A stretch of 64,000 bases of DNA from Treponema socranskii subsp. socranskii VPI DR56BR1116 = ATCC 35536 (GTDB taxonomy: Bacteria; Spirochaetota; Spirochaetia; Treponematales; Treponemataceae). Of this stretch, positions 56,890 to 64,000 are shown one piece after another; positions within the stretch are counted from its first letter, which is position 1; each line of letters begins with the position of its first letter. Position numbers and translations under genes: made by a program. The stretch is taken from the NCBI RefSeq assembly GCF_000468115.1, contig NZ_AVQI01000006.1, forward strand, positions 1 through 64,000. Direction: 5' to 3'. The notes under the pieces are model-generated. The model was not told where the DNA came from and made no database searches. It saw only the letters and a program-made list of their open reading frames with translations.

Positions 56890-57747
56890 ATGAAACGGAT
56901 TCGAATAATGCTCCTATGTATTTTCGCGCTCGTTCTGCCGCTCGCCGCCCTCGACTCGGAAACGATTTCAGCCGATGCACAAAAGGAAATCGACGGCTTT
57001 ATGACGCTGCGTATGAACCTCGCTTCCAGCGCTTCCCCCGAGGGCGCGCTTGCAAAAATCGAATCCTATGCCGCAGAGCATTTTTCCGACAGCGCGCTTG
57101 CTTCTTTTTCCGATGAAGAAAAATTGATCTTCGAAAATTTTAAAATCCTCGAACAGTACAATTATATGCGGCAAATTCCGTCGATGGAAGGCTCTCTCAA
57201 ATCGCTCATACGCATGCAGTACGATAAAAACGACGCGTATTTTTCAGCGCACAAAAACGAAGCGATAAACAAATGGCTGTGGTGTACGGCGGCCGATATG
57301 CTTTCGTGCAATTTGAGCTATGCGACGGTCGGCGTCATCATGCACGACGGCATCGCCGTAAAAAAGTATTATCAAAAAGCGCTCGATGAAGACCCCGCCA
57401 TGTCATACGCGCTCACGAATATCGCACAGTGGTATTATTTCGCACCGGCCATCGGCGGCGGGAGCAAAGCGAAAGCGGGAGAGTATTTCGAGCGCGCGGT
57501 AAGGGATGCGCGCACTGATGCTGAAACGTATTTTGCGAAGATTTTTCTTTCGCAGTTTTTGTTCGACGACAAAGCCCTTGAAGCCGAAAGCGCAAAGCTG
57601 CTCGACGAAGCGGACGCACTCCAAAGCGGCGGAAGCTATGTCGCGTGGATCAAAAAAGTCAATACGGCAGGCTATTCGCTTTTGCAGTACAACGCAAAAA
57701 AGATGACGAAAAGCGATATCGAAAAAAAACTTGCAAAACGAAATTGA
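56890..57747 (+). CDS. Exported TPR-like helical protein
   Basis: 285 residues. Signal peptide to about residue 20 (LPLAA|LDS). The mature part is helical; residues ~165-210 (AVKKYYQKALDEDPAMSYAL, followed by YYFAPAIGGGSKAKAGEYFE) form TPR-like units resembling those of periplasmic T proteins attached to TRAP transporters, but no TRAP genes are near. A rho-independent terminator follows 72 bases downstream, so it is a single-gene unit. Function unknown. Confidence 0.82.
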   Translation: MKRIRIMLLCIFALVLPLAALDSETISADAQKEIDGFMTLRMNLASSASPEGALAKIESYAAEHFSDSALASFSDEEKLIFENFKILEQYNYMRQIPSMEGSLKSLIRMQYDKNDAYFSAHKNEAINKWLWCTAADMLSCNLSYATVGVIMHDGIAVKKYYQKALDEDPAMSYALTNIAQWYYFAPAIGGGSKAKAGEYFERAVRDARTDAETYFAKIFLSQFLFDDKALEAESAKLLDEADALQSGGSYVAWIKKVNTAGYSLLQYNAKKMTKSDIEKKLAKRN

Positions 57748-57818
57748 TTTAAAGAGAGCTTCGAAAAACCGAAGTTTATGGAAAACACTACTGTTTATAT
57801 CGGCATACAAAAAGTTTA

Positions 57819-57852
57819 AAGGGGTCGTATCCTCCTTGCGGCCCCTTTTTTT
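57819..57852 (+). terminator. Rho-independent terminator
   Basis: AAGGGGTCG (57819-57827) pairs with CGGCCCCTT (57839-57847) including one wobble, followed by a T run to 57852. Confidence 0.85.
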
Positions 57853-57881
57853 ATTTTAAAGAAAAAACGTACGCTCGGCTT

Positions 57882-58706
57882 TTACAGAGTGAGTATCATA
57901 TCGATAGCCCGATCGACGTAATCGACGTTTAAGTCTTCGATCGTTCCCAAATCGATTGCAGCGGACGACTGTTCTTCTATCGGAATCTTCGCGAGCACCG
58001 GAAGGTTATAGTTTTTTGCGATCGCTTCGATATTGCTTTTGCCGTACACGTTGATGACTTCGCCGCACTTCGGACATTTGACATAGCTCATATTTTCGAC
58101 AAGCCCCAAAATCGGAATCTTCATCATCTGCGCCATCTTGACCGCTTTTTCGACGATGACGCGCACGAGCTGCTGCGGAGATGATACGACGACGATGCCG
58201 TCGACCGGAAGCGATTGAAATACCGTGAGCGGCACGTCGCCCGTACCCGGCGGCATATCGACGAACATATAGTCGACGTCGCGCCAAATCACATCCGTCC
58301 AAAACTGCTTTACCGCGCCGGATATGACCGGCCCCCGCCAGATGACGGGATCGGTATTGCTCGCAAGGAGAAAGTCCATAGACATGAGCTGAATGCCGCC
58401 GTCCGTCGTTACCGGATGAATTATCCGTTCATCTCCTTCGGCGCGTGCCGAAGAGAGACCGAAAGCTTCGGGGATCGAAGGACCGGTTATATCGGCATCG
58501 AGGATTGCAGTATGTTTTCCTTTACGATTCATAGCACAGGCTAAAAGACAGGTGACGAACGACTTTCCGACACCTCCCTTCCCGCTTAAAACGCCGATCA
58601 CTTTTTTGACGCTGCTGCCTTCGTGCAGCTTTGCGCGAAAATCCCGCTGCTCGCAGCTTTTGCCGCACGAGCTGCATTCGTTATTGCAATTTTGTTCTTC
58701 CGCCAT
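57882..58706 (-). CDS. mrp: Mrp/NBP35 (ApbC)-family iron-sulfur cluster carrier ATPase
   Basis: P-loop ATPase that carries and transfers Fe-S clusters; 274 residues. An N-terminal four-cysteine region (NCNNECSSCGKSCEQ) of NBP35 type precedes the deviant Walker A SGKGGVGKS; FVDMPPGTGDVPLTV and CPKCGE (bridging cysteines) follow. Start ATG 58706 has GAGG 6 bases upstream; a TTG further up is in frame but rejected. Single-gene unit on the minus strand. Confidence 0.95.
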   Translation of the reverse strand: MAEEQNCNNECSSCGKSCEQRDFRAKLHEGSSVKKVIGVLSGKGGVGKSFVTCLLACAMNRKGKHTAILDADITGPSIPEAFGLSSARAEGDERIIHPVTTDGGIQLMSMDFLLASNTDPVIWRGPVISGAVKQFWTDVIWRDVDYMFVDMPPGTGDVPLTVFQSLPVDGIVVVSSPQQLVRVIVEKAVKMAQMMKIPILGLVENMSYVKCPKCGEVINVYGKSNIEAIAKNYNLPVLAKIPIEEQSSAAIDLGTIEDLNVDYVDRAIDMILTL

Positions 58707-58776
58707 CGTATGCCTCAATTTGGATTACGGCCGCTTTCCGAAAACCGCAGACGTTTTCCGCAACAGCCGTATGTAT

Positions 58777-58805
58777 AATGTACTCATAAAAAACGGCGGC
58801 GTCAA
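58777..58805 (-). promoter_or_regulatory. mrp promoter
   Basis: Minus strand TTGACG, 17-base spacer, TACATT, with about 64 bases of leader. A shifted -10 box TATACA two to four bases further is possible. Confidence 0.5.
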
Positions 58806-58916
58806 CTTCGGGGAGCGCCGATCGAACAGCTTTCCGAAAACCGTACCGTCGACTTCGGCAAATCGGAATTGAATATCGCGCATAATTCGGTAGTATATCG
58901 CAAAGAATATATGGCA

Positions 58917-59780
58917 TCAAAATACGGAAGGCAAGTTTTTCCGTTTACGCAGATATAGAATATACACAAAGATAAAGGACAGGAACTGTGCCGTTACAAT
59001 CCGTATGATTTGCAAATGATCGCTTCCCCTGCTCGACACAACGTGAACTATATTGATAACGGTATTGTTAAAAAAGTGGTCTGCCATACCCGCCCACAAA
59101 GAGCCGGTCATCTTGTATAAAAAACTCATCTTCAAACCGTAGACGAATGAGAACGCTACATACCCCGCGCTCAAAAGCAGCATCGGAGCGAACTTCATCT
59201 GCCCTTCTATAAACGCACGTGCCGGCATTGCTATATGCCATAGGCCGAACAGCAAAGCGCTTATAAAAACAGCCGCCTTAAAATCATATCGTTCGCGCAA
59301 AATCCGCGTAAAAAGTCCGCGGAACAAACCTTCTTCCATCCATACGTTGAGGATATTGAATAAAAGAATAAAACCGATTCCCACGCTTATAAACTCGGTT
59401 TTTTTTATCAGCAAAAAACTGCCGGAAGCTATCGTCAAAAAAGGAGACGCTCCCTGCACATACAGTGCGATACACTCGGCCGCATATACGAACGCATAAA
59501 AAACAAAGCCCAAAGCAAAACCCAAGCCGATGTTTTTCAGCCGATTGGCGCACGTAAAACCTATATCCCGCCAATGCAAGCCCGATACGAAAAGCACGAC
59601 GAAAATTACAACGATACCGCACACTTTATGAATAAAGTTTTCACCGATAACGCTTTCGTCCGTTTTGAGCGTCAAATATTCCCACAGGCGAAACGCATAA
59701 CATATAAGGTATATTGCAATACATACCGACAGGGGATATTGAAAGACGACTTTTCCGATTGCCTTTTTATTTTGTTCCAT
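58917..59780 (-). CDS. CPBP-family intramembrane metalloprotease
   Basis: 287-residue polytopic membrane protein. Signature: VWMEEGLFRGLFTRIL (EExxxR) at about residue 165, FGLWHIAMPARAF (second-motif His) and ADHFFNNTVINIV (third motif). About eight hydrophobic segments. Second CPBP protein of the window. In lactic acid bacteria such proteins protect from bacteriocins, but that cannot be claimed here. The C-terminus ends LRKRKNLPSVF. Confidence 0.88.
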   Translation of the reverse strand: MEQNKKAIGKVVFQYPLSVCIAIYLICYAFRLWEYLTLKTDESVIGENFIHKVCGIVVIFVVLFVSGLHWRDIGFTCANRLKNIGLGFALGFVFYAFVYAAECIALYVQGASPFLTIASGSFLLIKKTEFISVGIGFILLFNILNVWMEEGLFRGLFTRILRERYDFKAAVFISALLFGLWHIAMPARAFIEGQMKFAPMLLLSAGYVAFSFVYGLKMSFLYKMTGSLWAGMADHFFNNTVINIVHVVSSRGSDHLQIIRIVTAQFLSFIFVYILYLRKRKNLPSVF

Positions 59781-59839
59781 TCGTATGCTCCTTCGTCCGT
59801 GTCGGGCGATAAATCTAAAACTCGTGATTAAAAGAAAAA

Positions 59840-60836
59840 TTAAAAGCCGTGCCTGTAACTGAGTGCGATGCGATTAAAATACCATTCGCGTCCGCTTTGC
59901 CGTAAGCCCGTTAAAACGTCTTTTGCAGCGGAGGCTTTTTCGGTATAGCTGCGGCGGCTTGCAAATTTAAACTGCAGGGTAAGGCTGTCTTTTTTGGAAA
60001 ATTCAAATACCATAATCGGGCTTATCGATATGGTCGTAAAATTCGGATTCATCGAATGATATCGGGCCGCGAAATCTTTTTTACCGTTCAGCTGACCGCC
60101 CAATTCGGTTTGCACACCGACCGTTTGCAATATCAGCGGCATTCGGTAGGCGGCAATAAAACTTACCGAATACTGCCAGCCGTTTATTTTTTCGCCTGCA
60201 AGCTGGTACAGCCACGGGTTCCCGTTTTCGCCGCCTGAAGTGATGCCTTGATAGGTTAATGTATAGGCCGCATAAGCGACAAGGTGGTTCCAATCGCCGG
60301 GGTTGACCGCGGCAAAATCGAACATAAAAGCGCTCTGAAACCATGCCTCCCAAAATGCGCTCTGAAAGGTACGATCGTCGTATGCAGCCGCTATGGGATT
60401 CCATGCCGCAATTCCCTGAAGCTTAAGAGAGCCGGTTTTAATCGTCCATCCGATACCGATTGAACTGCCGGCGGAAAAACTTAAAAAAGCGATGGGCGAA
60501 AAACTCACTCCCACGCCCGGTGCGATCGATACGGGGCTTAATTCAAACTGCCCGTATACTCTGAGTTTGTTTCCGCTTACCAACGGATTATCTCCGAAGG
60601 GAACGGGAATCGTATAGCCTGCCGTTCCCGTTACGCTAAGCTTCACTCCGCCGTACAAACCGGTCAGCGGCGCAAAATGTCCCCCCCCCCGCTGAAGGGA
60701 TGGTATCGCTTTTCGGATAATAGGCAAAATCGGTTGTAATCGAAAAATCCCACGGACTTTCCGGCTCGGCGTTTTCGGCAAAAGCCGCGCCCAGTACAAC
60801 GAGCACGGCACAGCATACAAATACTTTCTTTTTCAT
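59840..60836 (-). CDS. Outer-membrane beta-barrel protein, out of frame at a G10 tract
   Basis: ATG 60836 starts a signal peptide (cleavage after AFA, residue ~20) and reads to the G10 tract at 60681-60690, after which that frame ends at 60636. The long open frame continuing to 59840 is a barrel: amphipathic strands such as GVKLSVTGTAGYTIPVPFGD, alternating glycine and aromatic residues, and a terminal Phe in FNRIALSYRHGF, the BAM recognition signal. With 9 or 12 G the two would join into about 331 residues. With the 10 G present, only a short peptide is made: the gene is OFF. AGGAATCC precedes the ATG. Family unknown. Confidence 0.85.
60681..60690. repeat. Homopolymeric G10 tract (coding strand)
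   Basis: Ten C on the plus strand, ten G on the coding strand, in codons Ala-Gly-Gly-Gly near residue 50. The count decides the frame: 9 or 12 G in frame, 10 or 11 out. Long G tracts in treponemes are known to vary by slippage. Confidence 0.95.
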
Positions 60837-60906
60837 ACGGATTCCTGTAACGCAGGGAACACCGATCTGGCCGCACTCGACACAATCGGATTTTTTCTCT
60901 CACACC

Positions 60907-60936
60907 AGTATATCGCAAAAACAAAAAAATATACAA
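60907..60936 (-). promoter_or_regulatory. Promoter of the beta-barrel gene
   Basis: Minus strand TTGTAT, 18-base spacer, TATACT; leader of about 65-70 bases. No G tract lies in the promoter, so variation is translational only. Confidence 0.6.
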
Positions 60937-60958
60937 TCCGTCTGCACTGAAGCCGGCG

Positions 60959-60987
60959 TTGCGCCTTTTGCGTTTAATTGTTATGGT
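60959..60987 (+). promoter_or_regulatory. Promoter of the FemX-like gene, -10 box 7 bases from ATG
   Basis: TTGCGC, 17-base spacer, TATGGT, then 7 bases to ATG 60995. Naive ORF start TTG at 60959 is the -35 box, and ATG 60983 is in the -10 box. Leaderless message predicted. Confidence 0.65.
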
Positions 60988-60994
60988 AGCCTTT

Positions 60995-62122
60995 ATGGTT
61001 GCGATCGAACAGGTATCTCCGGAAGCGTTTCCGCCCGAAGACAATCTTTTTCAAACGGCGTTTTGGGGGACATTTAAAAAATGCGCCGGACAGAAACCGT
61101 ATTTTTTTTCGGTGACTTTTACGGACGATGCGTCGTCATCCGTGTACACCTTTCCGTTTTTGGCGCTCCTTCGATCTCGTCACGACGGCAGCTGTTATGC
61201 ATACGCGCCGAAAGCTCCGTCGATTGCGCTGCCGGCCGAACAGAGAGGCACGCTTCTCGAAGAGCTCGCGCTCGCCCTCCGTCCCCATGTTCCGGAAAAC
61301 TGCATTTGCCTGCGCTGCGATTTGGCATGGCGGAGTCAATACGGCGGGGAAGAAATCGTCAAGCCGGAGACGGCACAGCTTGCGCTCAACTGGGGCACGA
61401 AAACGCATAAACTGCGGAAAGCGCCGGGAAATCACCTTGCACCCGACACCGTCATTATCAATTTATCGCTTACGCCCGAACGGATCCTCTCCCGCATGAG
61501 GGCGACGACGCGGAACTGCATACGCCGCTCGTACCGGAGCGGCATCGATTTTGCCGTCGGCGGCATCGATATACTGCACGATTGGTACGCGCTGTACGAA
61601 GAGACGGCAAAGCGCAAAGGTTTTTATTATGAAAGCGAAGAGTATTTCAATATCTTGTTTTCGCACAAGCGCATTCAGGAAAATACCTTTCACGAACCGC
61701 CGCCGCGAAAAAAAATCGAATCGATAAAAAAAGAGATCATACCGCTCGCCGCCCCCGCTCCGCTTCCGCAGTTCCACATCATGACCGCATCGAAGGGCGG
61801 CAAACTTCTTTCGGGAATCGTCATCGCGCTTTCGGGACGCAATGCGTATTATATGTATGCCGGTTCCGGTACGGAATTGAGAGAGCTCATGCCGAACTAC
61901 GGACTCCAGTGGGAAGCGATACGCTTTGCGCGAAGTAAGGGATGTACGCGCTACGACCTCATGGGCATTCCGCCGAACGACGACGCATCGAATCCGATGG
62001 CGGGACTCTATCTTTTCAAAACCGGATTCGGCGGCGAAAAAGTACGCTTTGCGGGCAGCTGGGATTATCCGTACGATGAAGATCGGTACGCCTACTTTAG
62101 GCTCGAAGAGCAGATGCGGTAA
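60995..62122 (+). CDS. FemX/FemAB-like peptidoglycan bridge acyltransferase or GNAT
   Basis: 375 residues with the double GNAT fold of FemABX enzymes, which use aminoacyl-tRNA to add amino acids to lipid II or muropeptides. The start has the family-like LFQTAFWGTFKK; TRNCIRRSYRSGIDFAV is the substrate strand, and YYMYAGSGTELRELMPNYGL with GCTRYDLMGIPPND the C-terminal signature. Some members modify cell-surface glycans instead. The start is placed by the promoter. Divergent from the phase-variable barrel gene. Confidence 0.85.
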   Translation: MVAIEQVSPEAFPPEDNLFQTAFWGTFKKCAGQKPYFFSVTFTDDASSSVYTFPFLALLRSRHDGSCYAYAPKAPSIALPAEQRGTLLEELALALRPHVPENCICLRCDLAWRSQYGGEEIVKPETAQLALNWGTKTHKLRKAPGNHLAPDTVIINLSLTPERILSRMRATTRNCIRRSYRSGIDFAVGGIDILHDWYALYEETAKRKGFYYESEEYFNILFSHKRIQENTFHEPPPRKKIESIKKEIIPLAAPAPLPQFHIMTASKGGKLLSGIVIALSGRNAYYMYAGSGTELRELMPNYGLQWEAIRFARSKGCTRYDLMGIPPNDDASNPMAGLYLFKTGFGGEKVRFAGSWDYPYDEDRYAYFRLEEQMR

Positions 62123-62195
62123 AAGGATGTGCGATCATTTAATGATTTTCAAAACCTGCAATTTTCCGAGTATCCGCTTGCACGGTTTCCGTTAG

Positions 62196-62268
62196 TCGGG
62201 ATAGGGCGGTTCGAACGCCCGACATCTTGCTCCCAAAGCAAGCGCGCTACCGGCTGCGCTATATCCCG
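62196..62268 (-). tRNA. tRNA-Pro (anticodon TGG)
   Basis: Minus strand cloverleaf: acceptor CGGGATA/TATCCCG, anticodon stem CTTGC/GCAAG with loop TTTGGGA (anticodon TGG), T-arm GGGCG/CGCCC with TTCGAAC loop, discriminator A. No CCA encoded. First base C pairs with G, the usual Pro feature. Confidence 0.95.
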
Positions 62269-62280
62269 AAAACGAAAGAA

Positions 62281-62309
62281 AGTATAGCCCGAATGCCGAT
62301 TTTTGTAAA
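62281..62309 (-). promoter_or_regulatory. tRNA-Pro promoter
   Basis: Minus strand TTTACA, 17-base spacer, TATACT. Nearly the same 26-base stretch occurs as the ksgA promoter (2844-2869). Confidence 0.7.
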
Positions 62310-62327
62310 TCGCTCTAAAGCGCAGTC

Positions 62328-63749
62328 TCATCTTACGAGTTCGGCTTCCGCTTCAAGTTCATCGCCCCGCCGTATCGCATCGATACACGGCGTGAGGATG
62401 CGCACACGGATATCGCTTCCCGGACGCGGCACGGAGATGCCCGTACAACGAACCCTGCAATGGATGAAATTTTCGGTTACCGCTCGGATATGAAAAACTC
62501 CGTCGCCTTCTTTTGCGTTTTCTGCAATCGCGCGCACGGTCGTGCCGCAAATCGATTCGATATAGGACATTTTACTTTGCAGGGCGAAATCGGAAAGCAG
62601 ACGCACCCGCTCGCGCACGGCCGCCGAAGGAACTTTCGGCGTCATCGAAAAAGCGCGGGTTCCCGGGCGCGGGGAAAACGGAAAGACGTGAACGTATGCA
62701 AAGCCGCACGCGCGGCAGAGTTCGAGCGTTTTCGAAAAATCTTCATCCCTTTCGCCGGGAAAACCTGCGATGATGTCGCATGCAAAAAATGCGTTGCCTT
62801 TTGCCCGTCTCAACATTGAAACCGATCGGAGAATATCGTCAGCACGGTAGCTTCTGTTCATGGCGGCGAGAATCGCATCGCTTCCGCTCTGTACCGAAAG
62901 ATGAAAATGAGGGCGCACGAGCTCGTCTTTGACGATGCGGCAAAAGCGGTCGTCGACGAGTTCGGGATACATACTCGATATGCGAAATGCAACGCCGCTC
63001 GTTTCATCGAGCGCTTTTTCGAGGAGGTCGGCGAAGGTATAATACGCGCCGTCGTATTCTCCGCGGTACTGGGCGATATTGACCGCCGTAAAAACGATTT
63101 CGTTTTGTCCCTCCGCTTTGAGAGAAGCGATTCGGGAAAGCACGTCGCGCACCGGAAGCGAAACCGATTTTCCCCGAGCGATTCGGATCGCACAGTACGA
63201 GCAGGCGCTGTCGCAGCCGTCCTGTATTTTAAGGGATGAACGCGAATGCGCAAGAAAGGTATCGGTCGCCAAACGGAAAGATGCTTCGGCTTTTCCCGCA
63301 TGCGATTTCGTATCGGCAAAAAGCGTCGACGTAAGGAGGTTCGAAAAATCTTCTGCGGAAAATATTTCGTGCGTTTCGATAAAATCCGAAAGGAGCGACG
63401 GAACGTCTGCGAGCCTGTCTTTGCAGAGACCCGGAAGGACTGCGACTCGGGGGGCGAGTTCGGCGATTTTATCCGCGGCGAGCTGCGCATAGCAGCCCGT
63501 AACGATGACGGAAGAAGCCGGACACTTTTGCAAAAGCAATCGGATTTCGCGCCGCGCTTTTTGCTCCGCCTTTTGCGTTACCGCACACGTGTTTACGACG
63601 CACACAAGCACATCGCGAAGAACTTCGCTTGCAGCCGTCGGAGGTATCATGGAAACGGAAAAACGGGAATCGACAAAAAAACGCGCCGCCGACTCGCTTT
63701 CGATTTGATTGAGGCGGCAGCCCAAAGTTTCAAAGATGATTTGCGGCAA
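62328..63749 (-). CDS. mtaB: tRNA t6A37 methylthiotransferase MtaB
   Basis: Radical-SAM enzyme adding methylthio to t6A37 in tRNA; 473 residues. MtaB/YqeV type: FETLGCRLNQIESES (first Cys), VVNTCAVTQKAE and VVTGCYAQLA in the UPF0004 domain, the SAM motif CDSACSYC (CxxxCxxC), PHFHLSVQSGSD and a C-terminal TRAM-like region. Start TTG 63749 has AAGG 6 bases upstream; no ATG is available. Follows the partial TPR gene by 15 bases. Confidence 0.94.
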   Translation of the reverse strand: MPQIIFETLGCRLNQIESESAARFFVDSRFSVSMIPPTAASEVLRDVLVCVVNTCAVTQKAEQKARREIRLLLQKCPASSVIVTGCYAQLAADKIAELAPRVAVLPGLCKDRLADVPSLLSDFIETHEIFSAEDFSNLLTSTLFADTKSHAGKAEASFRLATDTFLAHSRSSLKIQDGCDSACSYCAIRIARGKSVSLPVRDVLSRIASLKAEGQNEIVFTAVNIAQYRGEYDGAYYTFADLLEKALDETSGVAFRISSMYPELVDDRFCRIVKDELVRPHFHLSVQSGSDAILAAMNRSYRADDILRSVSMLRRAKGNAFFACDIIAGFPGERDEDFSKTLELCRACGFAYVHVFPFSPRPGTRAFSMTPKVPSAAVRERVRLLSDFALQSKMSYIESICGTTVRAIAENAKEGDGVFHIRAVTENFIHCRVRCTGISVPRPGSDIRVRILTPCIDAIRRGDELEAEAELVR

Positions 63750-63764
63750 CGTATACCTTGGCGA

Positions 63765-64000
63765 TCATTGCAGACGGGATGCGATGCGTGCTTTGCCGTT
63801 TTGCGCGTCGGAAGAAGCGGCATTGAGCAGGAGCGCTTCGTCGTAAGCTTCGGCCGCTTCGTAATAATTGCCCGCCATTTCGCGCGCATAACCCAGCCGC
63901 GTCCACCAGCGGTCGAGCAGCGGTTCCTTTTTTACCGCAGCGGAAAGCGAAATATCCGCGTGCTGATAGCGCGCTTGGCGGATATAGATTTCACCCATAA
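63765..64000 (-). CDS. TPR-repeat protein (N-terminal part beyond window)
   Basis: C-terminal ~78 residues of a TPR protein: IYIRQARYQHADISLSAAVK, then RLGYAREMAGNYYEAAEAYD, the classic A/B helix pair with tyrosine and alanine positions. The frame stays open to the window end, so the true start is outside. Located before mtaB on the same strand. Confidence 0.8.
   Translation of the reverse strand, partial: MGEIYIRQARYQHADISLSAAVKKEPLLDRWWTRLGYAREMAGNYYEAAEAYDEALLLNAASSDAQNGKARIASRLQ

Noticed and set aside
59840-60820. Complete ORF from ATG 60820 for the barrel protein
   Set aside because: Its first ~45 residues are the wrong frame of the signal-peptide region; no signal peptide or Shine-Dalgarno sequence. 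The split-frame reading is better.

Overview
The window looks like chromosomal DNA of a Treponema, one of the larger-genome oral or gut species rather than T. pallidum. The evidence is gene content: a 900-residue spirochaete-type GreA fusion, the order rpsB-tsf-frr-uppS-cdsA-dxr-rseP without pyrH (the order I recall for T. pallidum), a fused PntC/2-aminoethylphosphonate transaminase of the kind known from T. denticola, a PilZ protein, and many signal-peptide proteins with no clear family. No rRNA, CRISPR array, complete insertion sequence or prophage was seen. Two tRNAs are present: Arg(CCG) and Pro(TGG).

Layout. 1-6.6 kb (minus): rluD (cut by the window edge), an exported hypothetical, yggS, ksgA, a short comEC, a HEAT-like exported protein whose signal peptide holds a 12-bp tandem repeat, and a PilZ protein. 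6.7-9.0 kb: a CPBP protease, a DUF4340-like membrane protein and a nitroreductase. 9.1-18.8 kb (plus): one tightly packed eight-gene run behind a single good promoter. It encodes a binding-protein ABC importer, a winged-helix/nucleotidyltransferase, PepM, phosphonopyruvate decarboxylase, PntC-AEPT and a glycosyltransferase. Together these should make CMP-2-aminoethylphosphonate for decorating a surface glycan or lipid. 18.8-27.5 kb: SIS isomerase, DUF2147 protein, two more glycosyltransferases, YebC, a DEVD-box helicase and exported proteins. 27.6-36.7 kb: tRNA-Arg, maf and the translation/lipid/isoprenoid block, then a WD40-like exported protein. 36.8-38.1 kb: a small cysteine-rich protein and an AT-rich MNT-HEPN pair bracketed by a 24-bp direct repeat. 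38-46.9 kb: glgA, aminotransferase, rmlD and a sugar ABC importer lacking its ATPase but containing a PHP phosphatase. 47-54.5 kb: TPR protein, greA, a large unknown anchored protein and a metallo-beta-lactamase-fold enzyme. 54.6-64 kb: tpiA and pgk, a TPR-like protein, Mrp, a second CPBP protein, a beta-barrel outer-membrane protein interrupted at a run of ten G, a FemX-like protein, tRNA-Pro, mtaB and a partial TPR protein.

Two themes run across the window. First, many promoters place the -10 box only 6-9 bases before the start codon, which predicts leaderless or nearly leaderless mRNAs; several naive longest-ORF starts fall inside the -35 or -10 box. Second, several repeats (poly-G tract, 12-bp repeat, 24-bp direct repeat, GCTGTC hairpins) point to contingency or recombination at surface and accessory genes.
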